Position numbers and translations under genes: made by a program. Positions 52,123-64,000 of a DNA stretch of 64,000 nt are shown here, one piece after another (the first letter of the stretch is position 1; every line of letters begins with the position of its first letter). Where the stretch lies: assembly GCA_002077065.1 (NCBI GenBank), contig NAJO01000010.1, forward strand, positions 62,001 to 126,000, given 5' to 3'. Origin of the DNA: Cryoendolithus antarcticus (lineage: Eukaryota; Ascomycota; Dothideomycetes; Cladosporiales; Cladosporiaceae). The notes beneath the pieces are model-generated. The model ran no database searches and had not been told where the DNA came from. It saw only the letters and a program-made list of their open reading frames with translations.

Positions 52123-54369
52123 CGTTGTTGTGATCGATCTTGTACGGTGAAGTCGAAAGTTCGTGGCGACGAATGCAAATTGGCCACCAAGGGACGCGTA
52201 GTCCTTATGTATGTTCGCAGTCGGCAAGGGCGGTCGCAAGCGCAATCGCGACAAATACTCCTCGCTGGTACTTGTGGTACGTCGGCGTGTCACCTGCTGA
52301 CTGAGCTGTCATATGTGACAGGATGAGTAACGCGGGACTGGTACTGGATACTTCTGTCTTAGACAAGTAAACAAAGACGTGTAACAAAACCTGTCCACAC
52401 GCGCGACGATCAAGGGCGCGATGGTGATTATATGTCGCACAATCGACCGCCATCCTGCATCGCACACCGCGAACTCTGTTTCTTTCGTACGCAAACGAAA
52501 TCTTCCGCCGACGCGGAGCAGGATGCGACAAAACCGTCCATCGGGTTCAGGCCCGGTGCATGACGGAGGAAGCGCGGGTGAATGCACCCAGTCAGCGATG
52601 CGGCTCCGAGATGGAAAAGGGTACAAGTGTCGATTGCCGTACGTATCGATCTCGCAGAAAGCAGGGTATTCTTCGCTTGCAGTCCGGGTTCTACGGGGCG
52701 ACGGCCGGAGTGGCGTTGGAAGGCGACTGACGGGGCGTGGGGTGACATCTGACGAACTCACGGAATGGTACAACTACTTCTCGTCGCCCGTACCTCCGGT
52801 GAGACAACAGGTCTTCTGTGGTCAATGTCATGGGGTGTCGTGGGCGTTTGCCTCCCATGTCAGCGGCTTCGTGAACAACGAGAGATGCTGTGTCATCGCA
52901 TGTAGAATTCGCATGGTTGTACGCTCAAAGCGGCGGTCGACTGCTACACCGACATGCTGACGTTGCGTGGAGGTGGTCAGACGGAACTTCATTCATACAG
53001 AGTTTCCTACTTCGGGAAGATGAGGGATTGCTGACTTGGCCATCCTTTGATGCCGCGGTTTTCGCGGCGGTGTACTTTGTACTCTCGCCGGGAGCCTCGG
53101 AGTGTGTCACCCGCATTGATGCAGGCTCGCCGTTTGCTGTACTTTATTACAGTATTGTGATAGACTCCACGTTCTCCGCAAAAGCACACAGTATGTGTTC
53201 CGGTGGTAGGGCACATGCGAAACTGACATGTGAGTGGTGGGATGCGCAGGACGATGTGCCTGACCTTTGCACCTGTCCGTGAACTCGTCTCACTGTTACT
53301 GTCCAAAGCCGTTCCTCATGCTGAATCTTGATGTTCGTCAAGTACCGCGCTTCGCTTCCACGGATCAGATCACCATAACGGATCTAAGACAAACCGAGTG
53401 AACATCATTCTGCGGGGTAGATCTCAGATCACTCCGTCTTCTCCACGATCGGGATGTCCCATCTCGCCTGTATCGCCTACCATGACCTTCGGCAGCGCGT
53501 CCGCCGGAGCAAGACGGAGGGCATGAAAGAAGTGTTTCGGCAGATCGCCAGTAACCGAGCATGTGAAAAGGAGTTGACATGTGCACTACATTCTGGCCAA
53601 AGAGTTCCGCATCTGAAGACTCCGACAGACCAGATCCCTGAAGGATGCAGTGCGCAGCTCGTAATCGGACTCTGACCAGACGAGCGTTGATACCAGGTGC
53701 AATCGACGTTTTCAACGACACTTCGTAGGCTATGACTGCGCCTAACAGCAAGAGCGTTACGGGCAACTATGCTGCGTACATCACAACGAGCATGATCTGT
53801 GACATAACACTCAAATTCATGGGTCATCCCCGTCTTGTAGACGAGAACGATGAGTTGACGGGCCTGCTTGTACCGTAGAGTCGTTTGACCTCGCGTTGAT
53901 ACGGCCTGTTCAGTTCTCGGGTATTGGTAACGTATGTAGTGAATGTGAGTTGAAGTGTGACCAAATCAGACGAACAACCCGCCCTGCTGTCAAGTTGCCT
54001 CTCCGGGTCTGAAGTTGCCACAGTATTTTTCCGATATGCAGAGCAGATTGGAATAATACGTCGTCGATTCATCGTTGTTGGGTAGCTTCGGGTTAGGGTA
54101 TGGTGCCTCAGGCGACTAGCTACCTGATGCCTTACAACCTCAATCGACAAGTTACATCTAGATTATTGGCCATCGCTGCCTACGCGCCGCACGCACTACG
54201 ACCACGTGTTGGTAGACATTTCCTGAAGACTCCTGCTCGGGGTTTACGCGTCGACGTGCTGGCCTCTCTTCACTTGTCGGCCATGGCGTAGTGGCAGGGG
54301 AATCGTCAGCTTCGAACTCGACATCTTGGTGCTTCTAGCACGGAGGCGTTCGCAAGTGTTGCTAGCAAT
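52123..54369. other. Intergenic, 2.2 kb; one possible minus-strand exon
   Basis: The minus-strand frame 52309-52773 reads like protein in its first half (SRLPTPLRPSPRRTRTASEE, then NRHLYPFPSRSRIADWV). It lacks an ATG, has a stop codon directly upstream, and joins to no obvious exon. The right part (53.3-54.3 kb) is the upstream region of the ARF-GEF gene. I see no other gene. Confidence 0.35.
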
Positions 54370-57300
54370 ATGGATTCCTCCACCTCCTCCCTACCTCGAA
54401 GGACGCGACATTCACGGGATCTCGGGGTTGCCATCGACCCCGTGGCATTGGTAGTAACAGAATGTATCACTGTGACTTCGGCGATGCGAAAGCACGCCCG
54501 ATGGGCGCACAGCTCCATATCGTCCATCCTGGGCTCTGCTGCGGCACCTTCGCCTCGGCTTCTACCGGTGGACGCGCGAAAGGGGGAATTGAATGGCGAG
54601 AAGGGTCAGGTTAATAGGAGGACTGCAGGCGCCTTGGACGGCGAAGAGTCAGCAGATGCTGCACTGACCTCGAGATGGGGACTGCGAGGAAAGAAGGGGC
54701 AGAGCATGCAGGACAACCCGCTCATGAGTGGATTCGCAAAACTACGCATCGAGTTGAAAGGCTGTCGAGACATCAAGACGTTCGACACCCCAACACTCCT
54801 CCGACCATTCCTCCAGATCATCAGGAGCTCCAGCACGACTGCCCCTATAACGAGTCTTGCTCTCATCGCCATCACGAAGATGCTCTCGTACCACGTGATC
54901 GATCTATCGAGTCCGAACTTTAGCTATGGCATGCAACTGCTGGCCTCGACTGTCACGCACTGCAGATTCGAAGGTGATAACTCACCCAGTGACGAAGTAG
55001 TATTTCTGCGTATCCTGAAGCTCATGGAAGACATGATCTGCGGATCTGCTGGCGATGTACTCGGCGATCAGAGTGTCTGCGAGATCGTTGAATGTGCTCT
55101 CAGCATTTGTTGCCATCTACGGATGAGCGAGGTACTTCGACGAAGTGCCGAGATCAGCATGGTCACGATGTGTCAGACCATCTTCAAACGGTTGAAGGTG
55201 CTCGAACTCGAATTCGGCTCACAAGGGGATGGCACCCTCGAACAGAGCATACCGCAGGCAGACATGGACGCAGCGAGAATCGACTCGAGTCCGAATGGCG
55301 CACACGGACCTGATAGCATGACGCAAGCTCGACATACAAGTCTCGAGGTACCTGGAGTAAACGGAAGTGCAAGAAACAGCGTCGAGATGAATGGAAGTCA
55401 ACTTGATCTGTCGAACAGGACTGTGGATGAAGATGAGAAGGACGTGAAGCCATATGGTCTTCCTTCGATAGCTGAGCTCTTTCGAACCTTGGCTAATCTA
55501 CTTGACCCACACGATCGCGCAAGAACTGATACACTGCGGGTGATGGCTTTGAGGATTGTGAATGTCGCACTCGAAGTGGCAGGTCCAAGTATCGCCAATC
55601 ATCCGACACTGGCAAATCTGGCCAAAGACACGATGTGTCAGAATCTCTTTCAACTGGTCAGATCTGAGAATGTTGCCATCCTGCACGAATCACTTCGAGT
55701 GGCCGGAACGCTCTTAGCAACGTGTCGCAACGTGCTCAAGTTGCAGCAAGAGCTGTTCCTCTCCTACCTGGTGGCATGTTTACATCCGCGGGTGCCGATA
55801 CCTGATGAGCCGAACATTGACCCATCCCTATACCAGGGCGTGCCGCAGACACCTGCTCTCGTGAAGGCTCCTCCAGGAACGCAAAGTGGACGAAATACTC
55901 CTGTGCCCGTGAAGGATCGACAGAAGCTTGGCATGGAAGGTGGGCAACGAAAGCCTGACGCCCGTGAAGCGATGGTCGAATCTGTAGGTGCAATGGTCAG
56001 GATACCTAGTTTCATGACTGAGCTATTTGTGAACTACGATTGCGAGATCGACCGCAGTGACCTCTGCATTGACATGGTAGGACTGCTAGCCAGGAATGCG
56101 TTCCCTGATTCCGCGACATGGAGCACAACTAACGTCCCGCCACTGTGCCTGGACAGCTTGCTCAGCTACGTGCAGTTCATTGCTGAGCGGCTGGACGATT
56201 CGCCCACGACAGACGGACTGCCTGACATCACTGTTCTGCGCGAACAACGTAGAAGGAAGAAGATCATCATCAAGGGCGCCACAAAATTCAACGAGTCTCC
56301 CAAGGCTGGCATCGCATATCTTGCCAGTCAGGGTATCATTGAAGATCCTAATGACGCGCAGAGCGTGACCAAGTTCCTCAGGGGTACGACACGGATCGAC
56401 AAGAAGATACTTGGTGAATTCATCTCAAAGCGAGATAATAACGCCATCCTTGAGGCCTATCTGGAGCAGTTCGACTTAGCGGAGCTGCGTGTTGATGAGG
56501 CTTTGCGATCAATACTGAACACCTTCCGTTTGCCTGGTGAATCCCAGCTTATTGAGCGCATTGTTACTGTCTTTGCGGAAAAGTACTTTGAAGCTGCGAA
56601 GCCGGAGGACATCTCGGACACAGATGCGCTCTTCGTACTGATTTACGCCATCATCATGCTGAACACCGATCAATACAACCCTAACGTCAAGGCTGGTGCC
56701 CGAATGAAGCTCACCGACTTTGCAAAGAATCTGCGAGGCGTCAACGGTGGCAAGGACTTCAACGGCGACTTTCTCGAGGAGATCTACAACGCCATCAAAG
56801 CGAAGGAAATAGTACTTCCTGAGGAGCATGATAATAAGCATGCCTTCGAGCATGCATGGAAGGAACTCCTGGTCAAGACTCAGACTGCCGAAGATCTCGT
56901 AATCTGCCCAACGAACATTTACGATCGGGACATGTTCGCGGCCACCTGGCGACCGATCATCGCCACACTGAACTATGTCTTCGTATCTGCAACAGAAGAC
57001 GCGGTGTACAGTCGGGTCATCGCTGGCTACAGCCAGTGTGCTCAGATTGCAACCCGGTATGGTATTCATGAGTGCCTCGATCAAATCATATGGAGTCTCA
57101 GTAGCCTGAGCACATTGGCAACGAACAGTCCGACTGATACGAAGCTCAACACCGAGGTTCAAGCAGGCGGAAAGAGCATCATGGTCAGCAAGTTCGCAGT
57201 CGACTTCGGACGGGATCAGAAAGCGCAGCTCGCAACTGTTGTGCTTTTCAAGGTGATCAATGGGAATGAGGCTGCAATACGTGACGGATGGGAACATGTA

Positions 57301-59179
57301 AGTCCCTGACCTCTCTGGAGCCGTTCACATCGTACTGACATTTTCATAGGTCGTCCGCATCATCATCAACCTCTTCGTCAACTCCCTGATCCCAACATCG
57401 TTCACAAGCATCTCGCGAGATCTCGATCTGCCACCCATACCCCTCCAATCTCCTGCACAAGTCATAGAACGCAACGACCGTGCAGGCGAAGTTGGTTTAT
57501 TCAGCGCATTCACGAGCTATGTCAGCAGCGTGATGAACGACGAGCCTCCTGAGCCGAACGACCAAGAGATCGAAGCTACGTTGATGACTGTCGACTGCAT
57601 CAACGATTGTCGATTCGAGGAGATCCTCGGCAATGTCAGCGAGTTGCCAGTCGAGTCACTCCAAAGTCTCAGCACGGCACTGCTGAATTCACTGCCCGAG
57701 AGTGAAAGCCCGAGGGTCATGACTGTGAAGACCGATCTACCAGCACCGTCACCCACAGGCGCAACGAAGACTGTCTCGGAAGCACCAGTGTACGATCCCG
57801 CCTTGGTGTATGTACTTGAGCTGGCTACTATACTTGCGCTACGCGATGAGGATACTATCACTCGACTAGGATCCGATGCAGCAGGTGCACTGCAAGTCGC
57901 CATACGAGATGCTGACAGCCTACACCCTGTGGCACTCAGCCGATCTGTGTTCTACCTCTTGAGCCTCCTCCGTGCTAGTAACGACCATGGCTACATCCGG
58001 GCACCAGTCGTGCTTCACGCCATCTCCTCCTTCCGGCCGGAGCTGCTCAAGCAGTGTGCACAGCCCATCTTGAAAGGCATCTACGGCTGCGTCAGTGGTC
58101 CGGCAGAGCTCAAGAAGGAAATGGCCACGAGTCCGGACTTCTGGGCCGTACTGCATGCGCTGCGACCACAACCGGAAGCTGCGGAGTTGGCGTTTCAGAT
58201 TGCCGAAGCTGTGGCTACCGGCGCCACACCCGCCATCACGGCAGACAATTACGAACCGGCTGTGGGCTTACTGAATGCATTTGCTACAGCTGGCAGTGTG
58301 GGTGCGCGGCAGGAGCAGGCTCCGTTATCCGGGCGACGCGGCCAGCCGCCTGCTCAGGCGCAGAAAGACGCCAAGCCTGCTAAGAACGAAGCTGTGCTAC
58401 GTGGCATCAGAGCTATTGGCATTGTCACGCAGCTGGCCAGCCGAGTGCCGGAGCTGATCAAGCAGTCTCACTTGGAAACGCAGGAAGCATGGAACGTCTA
58501 TTGGTCGCCGATCTTGCGATGTCAGGCAATGCAATGCGTCAACCCATGTCGTGAGATCCGACAACAAGCTTTCACAGCCCTACAACGGTGCTTACAATCG
58601 CCGGACCTCGCCTCACCGGATCACAAGGAGTGGACCAAAATCTTCGGTGAAGTGCTCTTCCCGCTCATCGGTCAGCTGCTGAAGCCGGAAGTCTACCAGA
58701 CTGATCCACGGGGCATGGCGGAGACGCGCGTCCAGGCATCGCAACTCCTCTGCAAGATCTTTCTGCACTACCTCGTCCTCCTCAGTGAGTGGGATGGCGT
58801 GCTCGATCTCTGGACCAAGATCCTGGAGATCATGGAGCGGCTCATGAGCACGCCACAAAACGAGATGCTGGCGGAAGCTGTGCCCGAGTCACTCAAGAAC
58901 ATACTGCTCGTGATGTCCAACGGCGGACATATTGTGCCACCCTCGGAAGTCCAGACTGAGCAGCAGAAGCTGTTGTGGGATGAGACAAGCACGAGACTGG
59001 AGCGATTCTTGCCAGGTCTGATGGCGGAGCTGTTTCCTGAGGCTGAGAAGCAGCAGGAGCTTCCGGAACGACCGACTACTGATGGTCATAGTGAGTCGGA
59101 GCCGGTCGCCATGAGTGATGCGCCTGATGCTGCGGCTACAAAACCTCACCCCCCGGCGCCTGAACCTCAGGCAGCTTGA
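54370..59179 (+). CDS. GEA1/GEA2-like: Sec7-domain ARF guanine-nucleotide exchange factor (GEA/GBF1 family)
   Basis: Two exons, 54370-57297 and 57350-59179 (52-bp intron GTAAGT...CATAG), give 1585 aa. The start is ATG 54370. An N-terminal DCB-like region includes CITVTSAMRKHARWA and LKGCRDIKTFDTPTLLRPFL. A HUS region follows, with FVNYDCEIDRSDLCIDMVGLL near residue 560. The Sec7 domain lies at about 635-820: FNESPKAGIAYLASQGII, FRLPGESQLIERIVTVFAEKY with the catalytic glutamic finger in LPGES, and IIMLNTDQYNP. Helical HDS regions and a disordered Pro/Ala tail follow. GBF1-type exchange factors activate Arf1 at the cis-Golgi and recruit COPI; the domain order matches yeast Gea1/Gea2 more closely than Sec7 itself. 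Filamentous fungi usually have one such gene. Confidence 0.92.
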
Positions 59180-59472
59180 CAAGGATCCGAGATCGGGAGT
59201 ACGATAGAGGCGGTATGTCGGAAAAGAAACGCAGCTCTACTCGAGCTGTCTGTTGCCTACGTCCAAGTCGAGAACGAGCCCTTCTCAGACCATCGTTCAG
59301 GAGCAGTGTCCGACCCGCGGTCGTGTACTCATGTCCCAATCCCAGAGCATACTCAGCCCGCAAAAGCCGATCCACGATCCTGCCATGTCTAACAGCCCCT
59401 CAGCCTGCCCCTCTCCATGCCCACTATCCCTGATTTTGTATCCCAGATCCGTCCATATATCATACCGTGAAA
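59180..59472. other. Short convergent gap, 293 bp
   Basis: The 3' flanks of the ARF-GEF and the second Zn2Cys6 gene face each other here; nothing else is seen. Confidence 0.5.
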
Positions 59473-61481
59473 TCATCGCTGAAGTACCTCATCGATCCCC
59501 ATCGTCCTCCGCTTCTTCGATGTTCGCGCTCCACCAGAGCGGTCACCCTCATCATCACTTGATCCATTGTCTCGTCCTTCCATCACGTCCGACACTCCTG
59601 TAGCGCCGCCATGCTGCTCCGCACTCGCAGGTGTTATCGGCATGGGTGACGAGGCCAGCGTTGGAGCCTGGGATTCGCGATTGAGCATCGGGCCGAAAGC
59701 GCTGGGTGCTGCCATTGCTGTGTATCTCGGGTATTGCTGCAGTGGTTCGGAAAGGTGGGACCGCAGTTGAGGTGGATGCGACTGCTGCTGTTGCTGCTGC
59801 TGTTGCTGCTGCTGAGGAGGTAGCCAGCTTGCGTACTGGCCGCGTTGGTACGCGCCCGGCTGTTGAGCTGGAGGGTAGGTGAACGATGAGGGACCTGATG
59901 GCGATTGCTGATGACTCTGTTGCTGCTGCTGCTGTTGAGATTGAGATTGGTACATCCTGCTGTCCTCTGGACGATACGTGTATGACGGCGCCGTATGTAC
60001 CGAAGGCGGGCGCTGCTGCGGTGTGCCTGGTCTGTGCTGTTGTAGCGATGGTCCTGGGGAGAAAGCCAGGTGGGGACTGTACATCGATGGCTGCTGTGGA
60101 GGCGCTTGATCTCCGACCGGTCGAAAGCTAGGCAGCGTCACTACGATAAAGTACGTAGCTGCTTTCGCGAGTCGTATTCGCGCAGGGAATGTCTGTGCAG
60201 CGCCATGTGCAGCCTGGAGTTGCAGCCAGGTGTGCGTTCGATCCCTGTAGCCCTCTGTGTAGCGCTCGACATCCCGATCATCGACGCCGCTTATAGGCGT
60301 TTCGCCGCTGGGAAGTATCGGAGGCAGGTAAGATGGCTCCCGACCGTCCCGCTCCTCGCGCAGACTGTCCCTAATGGCGATGAAGCTTTCCGAGTCCGCT
60401 GGTGCTGCAATTTCGGTGAGTCGCTGCTGCGTCAGTTCACGACCCGCAGCCATAATCTGCTGGAAAGCGCGATTCGCCCGCATGATTACGAGATTCATGT
60501 CCAGTAGTGCAGTCGGCACCTCGCTTGCCAACTTCGACTGCGCCGACGATCTGGGGCTGGCGTAAGTGAGTGCAGATTGGTAGGGCTGATGAGATTGTGG
60601 CAAGTAGGACGGGGTTGGAGGACCGTAGCTGGGCGAGCCTTCGCTTGTGAGGGATTGGATAGATCGAAAAGACTCCTGACGACGATGCCTTGGCGTTGCC
60701 ATCGGCCGGGACTGGATCATGCCAGTATCGACGGCGCTGCTGGTAGCTGCAAGTGGTGTTGGCAATGGCCGCTCCATCTTGAACTCGCCATCGTCGCGGA
60801 GACGTGGTCGGCCGCGTTTCTTATGCGCCACATCGACGCAGGTCTCCTGTGCCTCATCAGTCTCAGCTTCACACATCACGAAATCCGTCCTCAACATACC
60901 TGCTTTCCGGACGTGACACATCGACCACACGGGCGTTGGACATCGCAACTCAAGTGAGCACGCTTGCAATTGACACAAGCCGAAGCAACATGCGTCTTTG
61001 TCTTGCGACTGCCACGCGCGCTTTGTGGCGACACCCCGATGTCGAAGGGAGGATTTACCAGTGAAGATCCCTGCACCCACTGACCACCGCGACCTGTGGA
61101 AAATTCATGTGATGAGAAGGAAGCTGGATTGCTCTGATACTGGCCCTGCGTGGTTGGAAGTGTGTAAGAGGGCGTTGCGTAGGCCGCGGACACAGACGAG
61201 AAAGGCTGTTGAGGAAGAGCAGATGGCCCGGACGCAACGAACGTTGCGGCGATAGAAGCGTCAGGCGCTGCAGTGCTCGATTTCTCAGGCAGGGAGAATT
61301 CGGTCGTAGGCCTCTTTGGAGATGGTGGGCTGGACATAGGTGGTGACGGGTAATTCGCGTTGAACACCGATTGAAGGCGCTTAGCAGCGAATCTGTGCGC
61401 TAGCGATGCTCTCCGTTGACACTGATACTCGTGCACAGCGTGATAATGTGCGGGAGTCGAAGTCGAATTGCTGTTGTACAT
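59473..61481 (-). CDS. Zn2Cys6 transcription factor with PAS-like region and polyGln
   Basis: Exons 60900-61481 and 59473-60846 (53-bp intron, GTATGT...CACAG) give 651 aa. The zinc cluster has Cys169, 172, 179, 185, 188 and 197 (SACVNCKRAHLSCD, then RPCGRC and ETC). The intron falls between Gln194 and Glu195, so the sixth cysteine lies in exon 2. The cluster is followed at once by HKKRGRPRLRDDG, an AT-hook-like basic stretch characteristic of a subset of fungal zinc-cluster regulators. A PAS-like segment runs from about residue 315 (VPTALLDMNLVIMRANRAFQQIM, then FIAIRDSLREERDG). Two long polyGln tracts come from CTG-type repeats at 59782-59814 and 59920-59938. The layout of zinc cluster plus PAS resembles regulators of carbon metabolism such as the Ert1/AcuK group, but the motifs do not prove membership. 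Confidence 0.85.
59782..59814 (-). repeat. CAG/CAA trinucleotide repeat (polyGln)
   Basis: An interrupted run of CAG and CAA codons encodes about ten Gln in the second Zn2Cys6 factor; a second, shorter run lies near 59920-59938. Confidence 0.8.
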
Positions 61482-64000
61482 CGCAGCTTATACGCCAGAC
61501 AGGGACTGGACCATGTAGCTAGTTGCGCCGTCATGTGCAATGTTGCGAGAGTCGACGATGTCGAGATGGACGGTTTTGGGGAACGGATCGCGGTATGACA
61601 GTGCGCTACCAGTCTGTCCTCGACGTTGGATTATGTTCAATTAGTGTCGCAAAAGGCTCGCCAGCGAGCGGTCGCACATTACGGATGTACCTGTGAGGTC
61701 CGAGTGCGTCCGGAGCTGGTACGGACCAGGACTTGCAGATTAGTGAGGTTCCCCAATCTCGCACAGAGACTGTATGATATTCGGACTGATGTCAGCCAGA
61801 AGCGAGTTTACCGGCGACGTGTTATGACAAGTACAGGCACCGTGGCGACAGGACGTATCGAGAACAAAGGAAAGGTGAGGTCGAAGGGTCGCAGTCAGAG
61901 TCCGAAAGGCTGTCCCGCGCCGTCGGACTTTTAGCCTTACATATCCCTACCTGGATCGCATTACAGGCATGGCGTAGTAGTGCCTGAGCGCTGAATCCCA
62001 CAAAGCAGGCAACGTCCCGCAATGATCTACACGGCTACCTTTCACTGGAGATGGAGGGTGCGAACCGACAAGTATCCACTTACCATCGGCAACGTGATCC
62101 ATACAGTTCACCTTAGTCTGCCCTCTATAGTATAAGCGCATCGCCTACATTGTAAGGTGGCAGAGCATGTCGTAATCCGGCACTAGGTATGCTGCGCTAT
62201 ATTTGTCAAGCACTAATGAGCCACCGTCGCACAGCTTGGCGATCGAATGGCGACGGTTGAGCGCAGCGTATTCGGATCCATATTTCCCACTGTGCTGGCC
62301 CACAATCTTGAGCTGACTCGTTTGTAGATCACAATTGTTGGCTAGGCATGCCGGAACTGACACCGGAGGCGGCTATCAGCTGATAGTGAATCCAGCAATG
62401 CAAGATCCGGTTTGAGACAATCGCATGGCGAAGCTACGCCATGTCCGGAGAGATCAACAACGTTCAAGCGTCGATGGCGCACTGTGGCTCAGTCACGGGC
62501 GTCTCATCGATGAACTTAATCTGCCTCAGATCATCGGGATTTGAAGTGACTTCGAGACCATTCGCGCTTGCACGATCAGCATTTGCACGGCACAGAAACC
62601 ATTGAACCAAGATAGGTTCCGTACGTTCGTCAGTAATCTGACCGCAATGCGTGTCGAGCTTACCCTTGTAGAGGTCGGCAGTCTTGCACAAGGCGGTTGG
62701 ACCAAGCTAGTGGTACGCTTAAGCGAATATGCACCGTTATTGCTGGCGCCATCTGCCACGGGGCATGCTAGCGCCGACTCGCCGTCTGAGACCACGAATG
62801 CGCAATGCTTGCGAGACAAAAGTCGGAATTACTCAGCCACGCAAACGTCCAAGATCCCGGTCAACTTGGTTGAGTGACATTCATGACACCATTGACAGCT
62901 GAATGCAAGATTGAAGGCGTCCACATTTGATCCTCTGTCAATTTTGCAATATCAAGAGCAGATCCGGGGATGATATAAATTCTGACGATCAATCCACATA
63001 GCGCCGTTTCGCGATATCCTGCCAGGGCAGAACAGACCATATTCGGATTGGCCTCCCCAGAATGACACGAGCACGGCTGGTACTGATGACTACCGGAGAG
63101 GGGCGCTTCGGACAGCGTCAGGATCGATATGCAGGCGGCGGATGTTGAGGAGCCGAAGGCTGCTTGTCCGGCGCTGACTCCACGGGCGCCGGGCTGGGGC
63201 TGACAGGCGTTGGACGGACATGGGGGACCGAGTAGCATTTTGTAAAGGTTCCTGGAGAGGTTGGCCTTTTGATGCGATTGTTGGTGGCTGGACTCGTTGT
63301 CGATGTCTTTGCTCACGAACGCGTGAGGTTACCATGAATGCACGGACCTGAACTTAGTTCCAATTCCGAGCCGGAGATTTACGAGAACGCCACACGGCAC
63401 CGCCACATATATCTGGATGCTGCTGCGCATTGCCATTCGTCGAGATGCCAGTGACATTCAGCTACACTGGGATCATGCCAAGCAGATGGAAGCCCTTCTG
63501 GACTGTGAGAGGTCAAGATGAGGACACATGCCCGATGACATGCATTTGCAGTGTCGCTGCACTATCGAATTTGTCCTAGCTTTGTGGATCGTGGAAAACT
63601 ACGAAGAAAGAAGTGCAGGCTACTGCAAGGGCAGGATCAGCAGCTGCTTGTGCCTGACTAGCGACATGTAATGACGTGCGTTGTGTGAAGCAACCAGATT
63701 ATCGTAGAGCAGCCCAGATCGCAGAAGCCAAAGGCTGCCAAGAGGGATAAGGTACTGTGCAATTCGATGTGCGATTCGACGATTGAATTTCGGTGCGGCA
63801 GATGAATCGCCATCGATGCACCTTCATGCGCTACTACCACAGCTGAAGAGCCACTGATGCACTGATAGAAGCCACGAACCGCAGCGTAATACCTCTCGTC
63901 TAAAACATACTCCCTTTGACCAAGCGGGGCAAGGAGAGAGCGCGAAAGTCGACTATCTTGGAGGCATGAGCTGCTTGAACGCGTTGATATGGAGTGAGGC
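61482..64000. other. Intergenic, 2.5 kb to the right edge, no supportable gene
   Basis: This stretch holds the promoter of the second Zn2Cys6 gene and then sequence without a convincing coding region. Short minus-strand frames at 62861-63316 (GTG start) and 63090-63335 (ATG start, Arg-rich) overlap each other and match no family. No RNA gene, repeat array or transposon signature is visible. Confidence 0.4.

Noticed and set aside
52309..52773. Minus-strand frame with protein-like first half
   Set aside because: It begins with TTG right after a stop codon, has no ATG, and no upstream exon in the right phase was found. It is noted only as a possible exon.
62861..63335. Two overlapping minus-strand frames near the right edge
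   Set aside because: One starts with GTG and the other is short and Arg-rich; neither shows a family, signal peptide or splice logic.

Overview
The window is nuclear DNA from a filamentous ascomycete. A Dothideomycete (Mycosphaerellales-like) is my best guess; this is inferred from gene style and not tested. The evidence is a fungal gene set (CHO2, UPF3, DBP4, UBA1, Sec7-type ARF-GEF, Zn2Cys6 factors, a HET-domain protein, a GMC oxidoreductase), short introns of 50-65 bp with CTAAC/CTGAC-like branch sites, even GC content, and about one gene per 2.5-3 kb on both strands. I see no transposon, rRNA, tRNA or CRISPR array.

Layout. 1-5.2 kb: 5' part of ASA1 (runs off the left edge), the gamma-tubulin complex protein GCP4, a small acidic unknown protein and an F-box-like protein. 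5.4-11.4 kb: CHO2 and UPF3 (divergent) and a HAD phosphatase. 12.6-19.6 kb: a Zn2Cys6 regulator, a single-pass cysteine-rich membrane protein and a secreted-type GMC oxidoreductase. 19.8-27 kb: DBP4 and a DnaJ/SPF31-like protein (divergent), then the ubiquitin E1 UBA1. 28-32.5 kb: a HET-domain protein and a multi-pass membrane protein with an in-frame TAG. 34.2-39.7 kb: a dense housekeeping block of VPS24, p23/Sba1, TTC1-like, XAP5 and a small membrane protein. 41.3-43.2 kb: a highly repetitive hydrophilic protein. 44.2-49.6 kb: a large WD40 protein. 51.8-52.1 kb: a small Ser-rich unknown. 54.4-59.2 kb: the Sec7 ARF-GEF. 59.5-61.5 kb: a second Zn2Cys6 regulator. The gaps at 49.6-51.8, 52.1-54.4 and 61.5-64 kb hold no gene I can support.

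Most genes are unrelated housekeeping functions (ribosome biogenesis, splicing, NMD, ESCRT, Golgi trafficking, ubiquitin activation, phospholipid synthesis, chaperones) and do not form a metabolic cluster. Several neighbours share short divergent promoters: CHO2/UPF3, DBP4/SPF31-like, VPS24/p23 and TTC1/XAP5. I found no convincing new multi-gene system. The items most worth checking are at RNA level: the in-frame TAG in the membrane protein gene, an apparent AT-AG intron in the GMC gene, a GC-AG intron in the DnaJ gene, and an in-frame ATG inside the CHO2 intron. The five-copy GPH..DPRVDSD repeat protein and a step-type heat-shock element before p23 are also worth a look.
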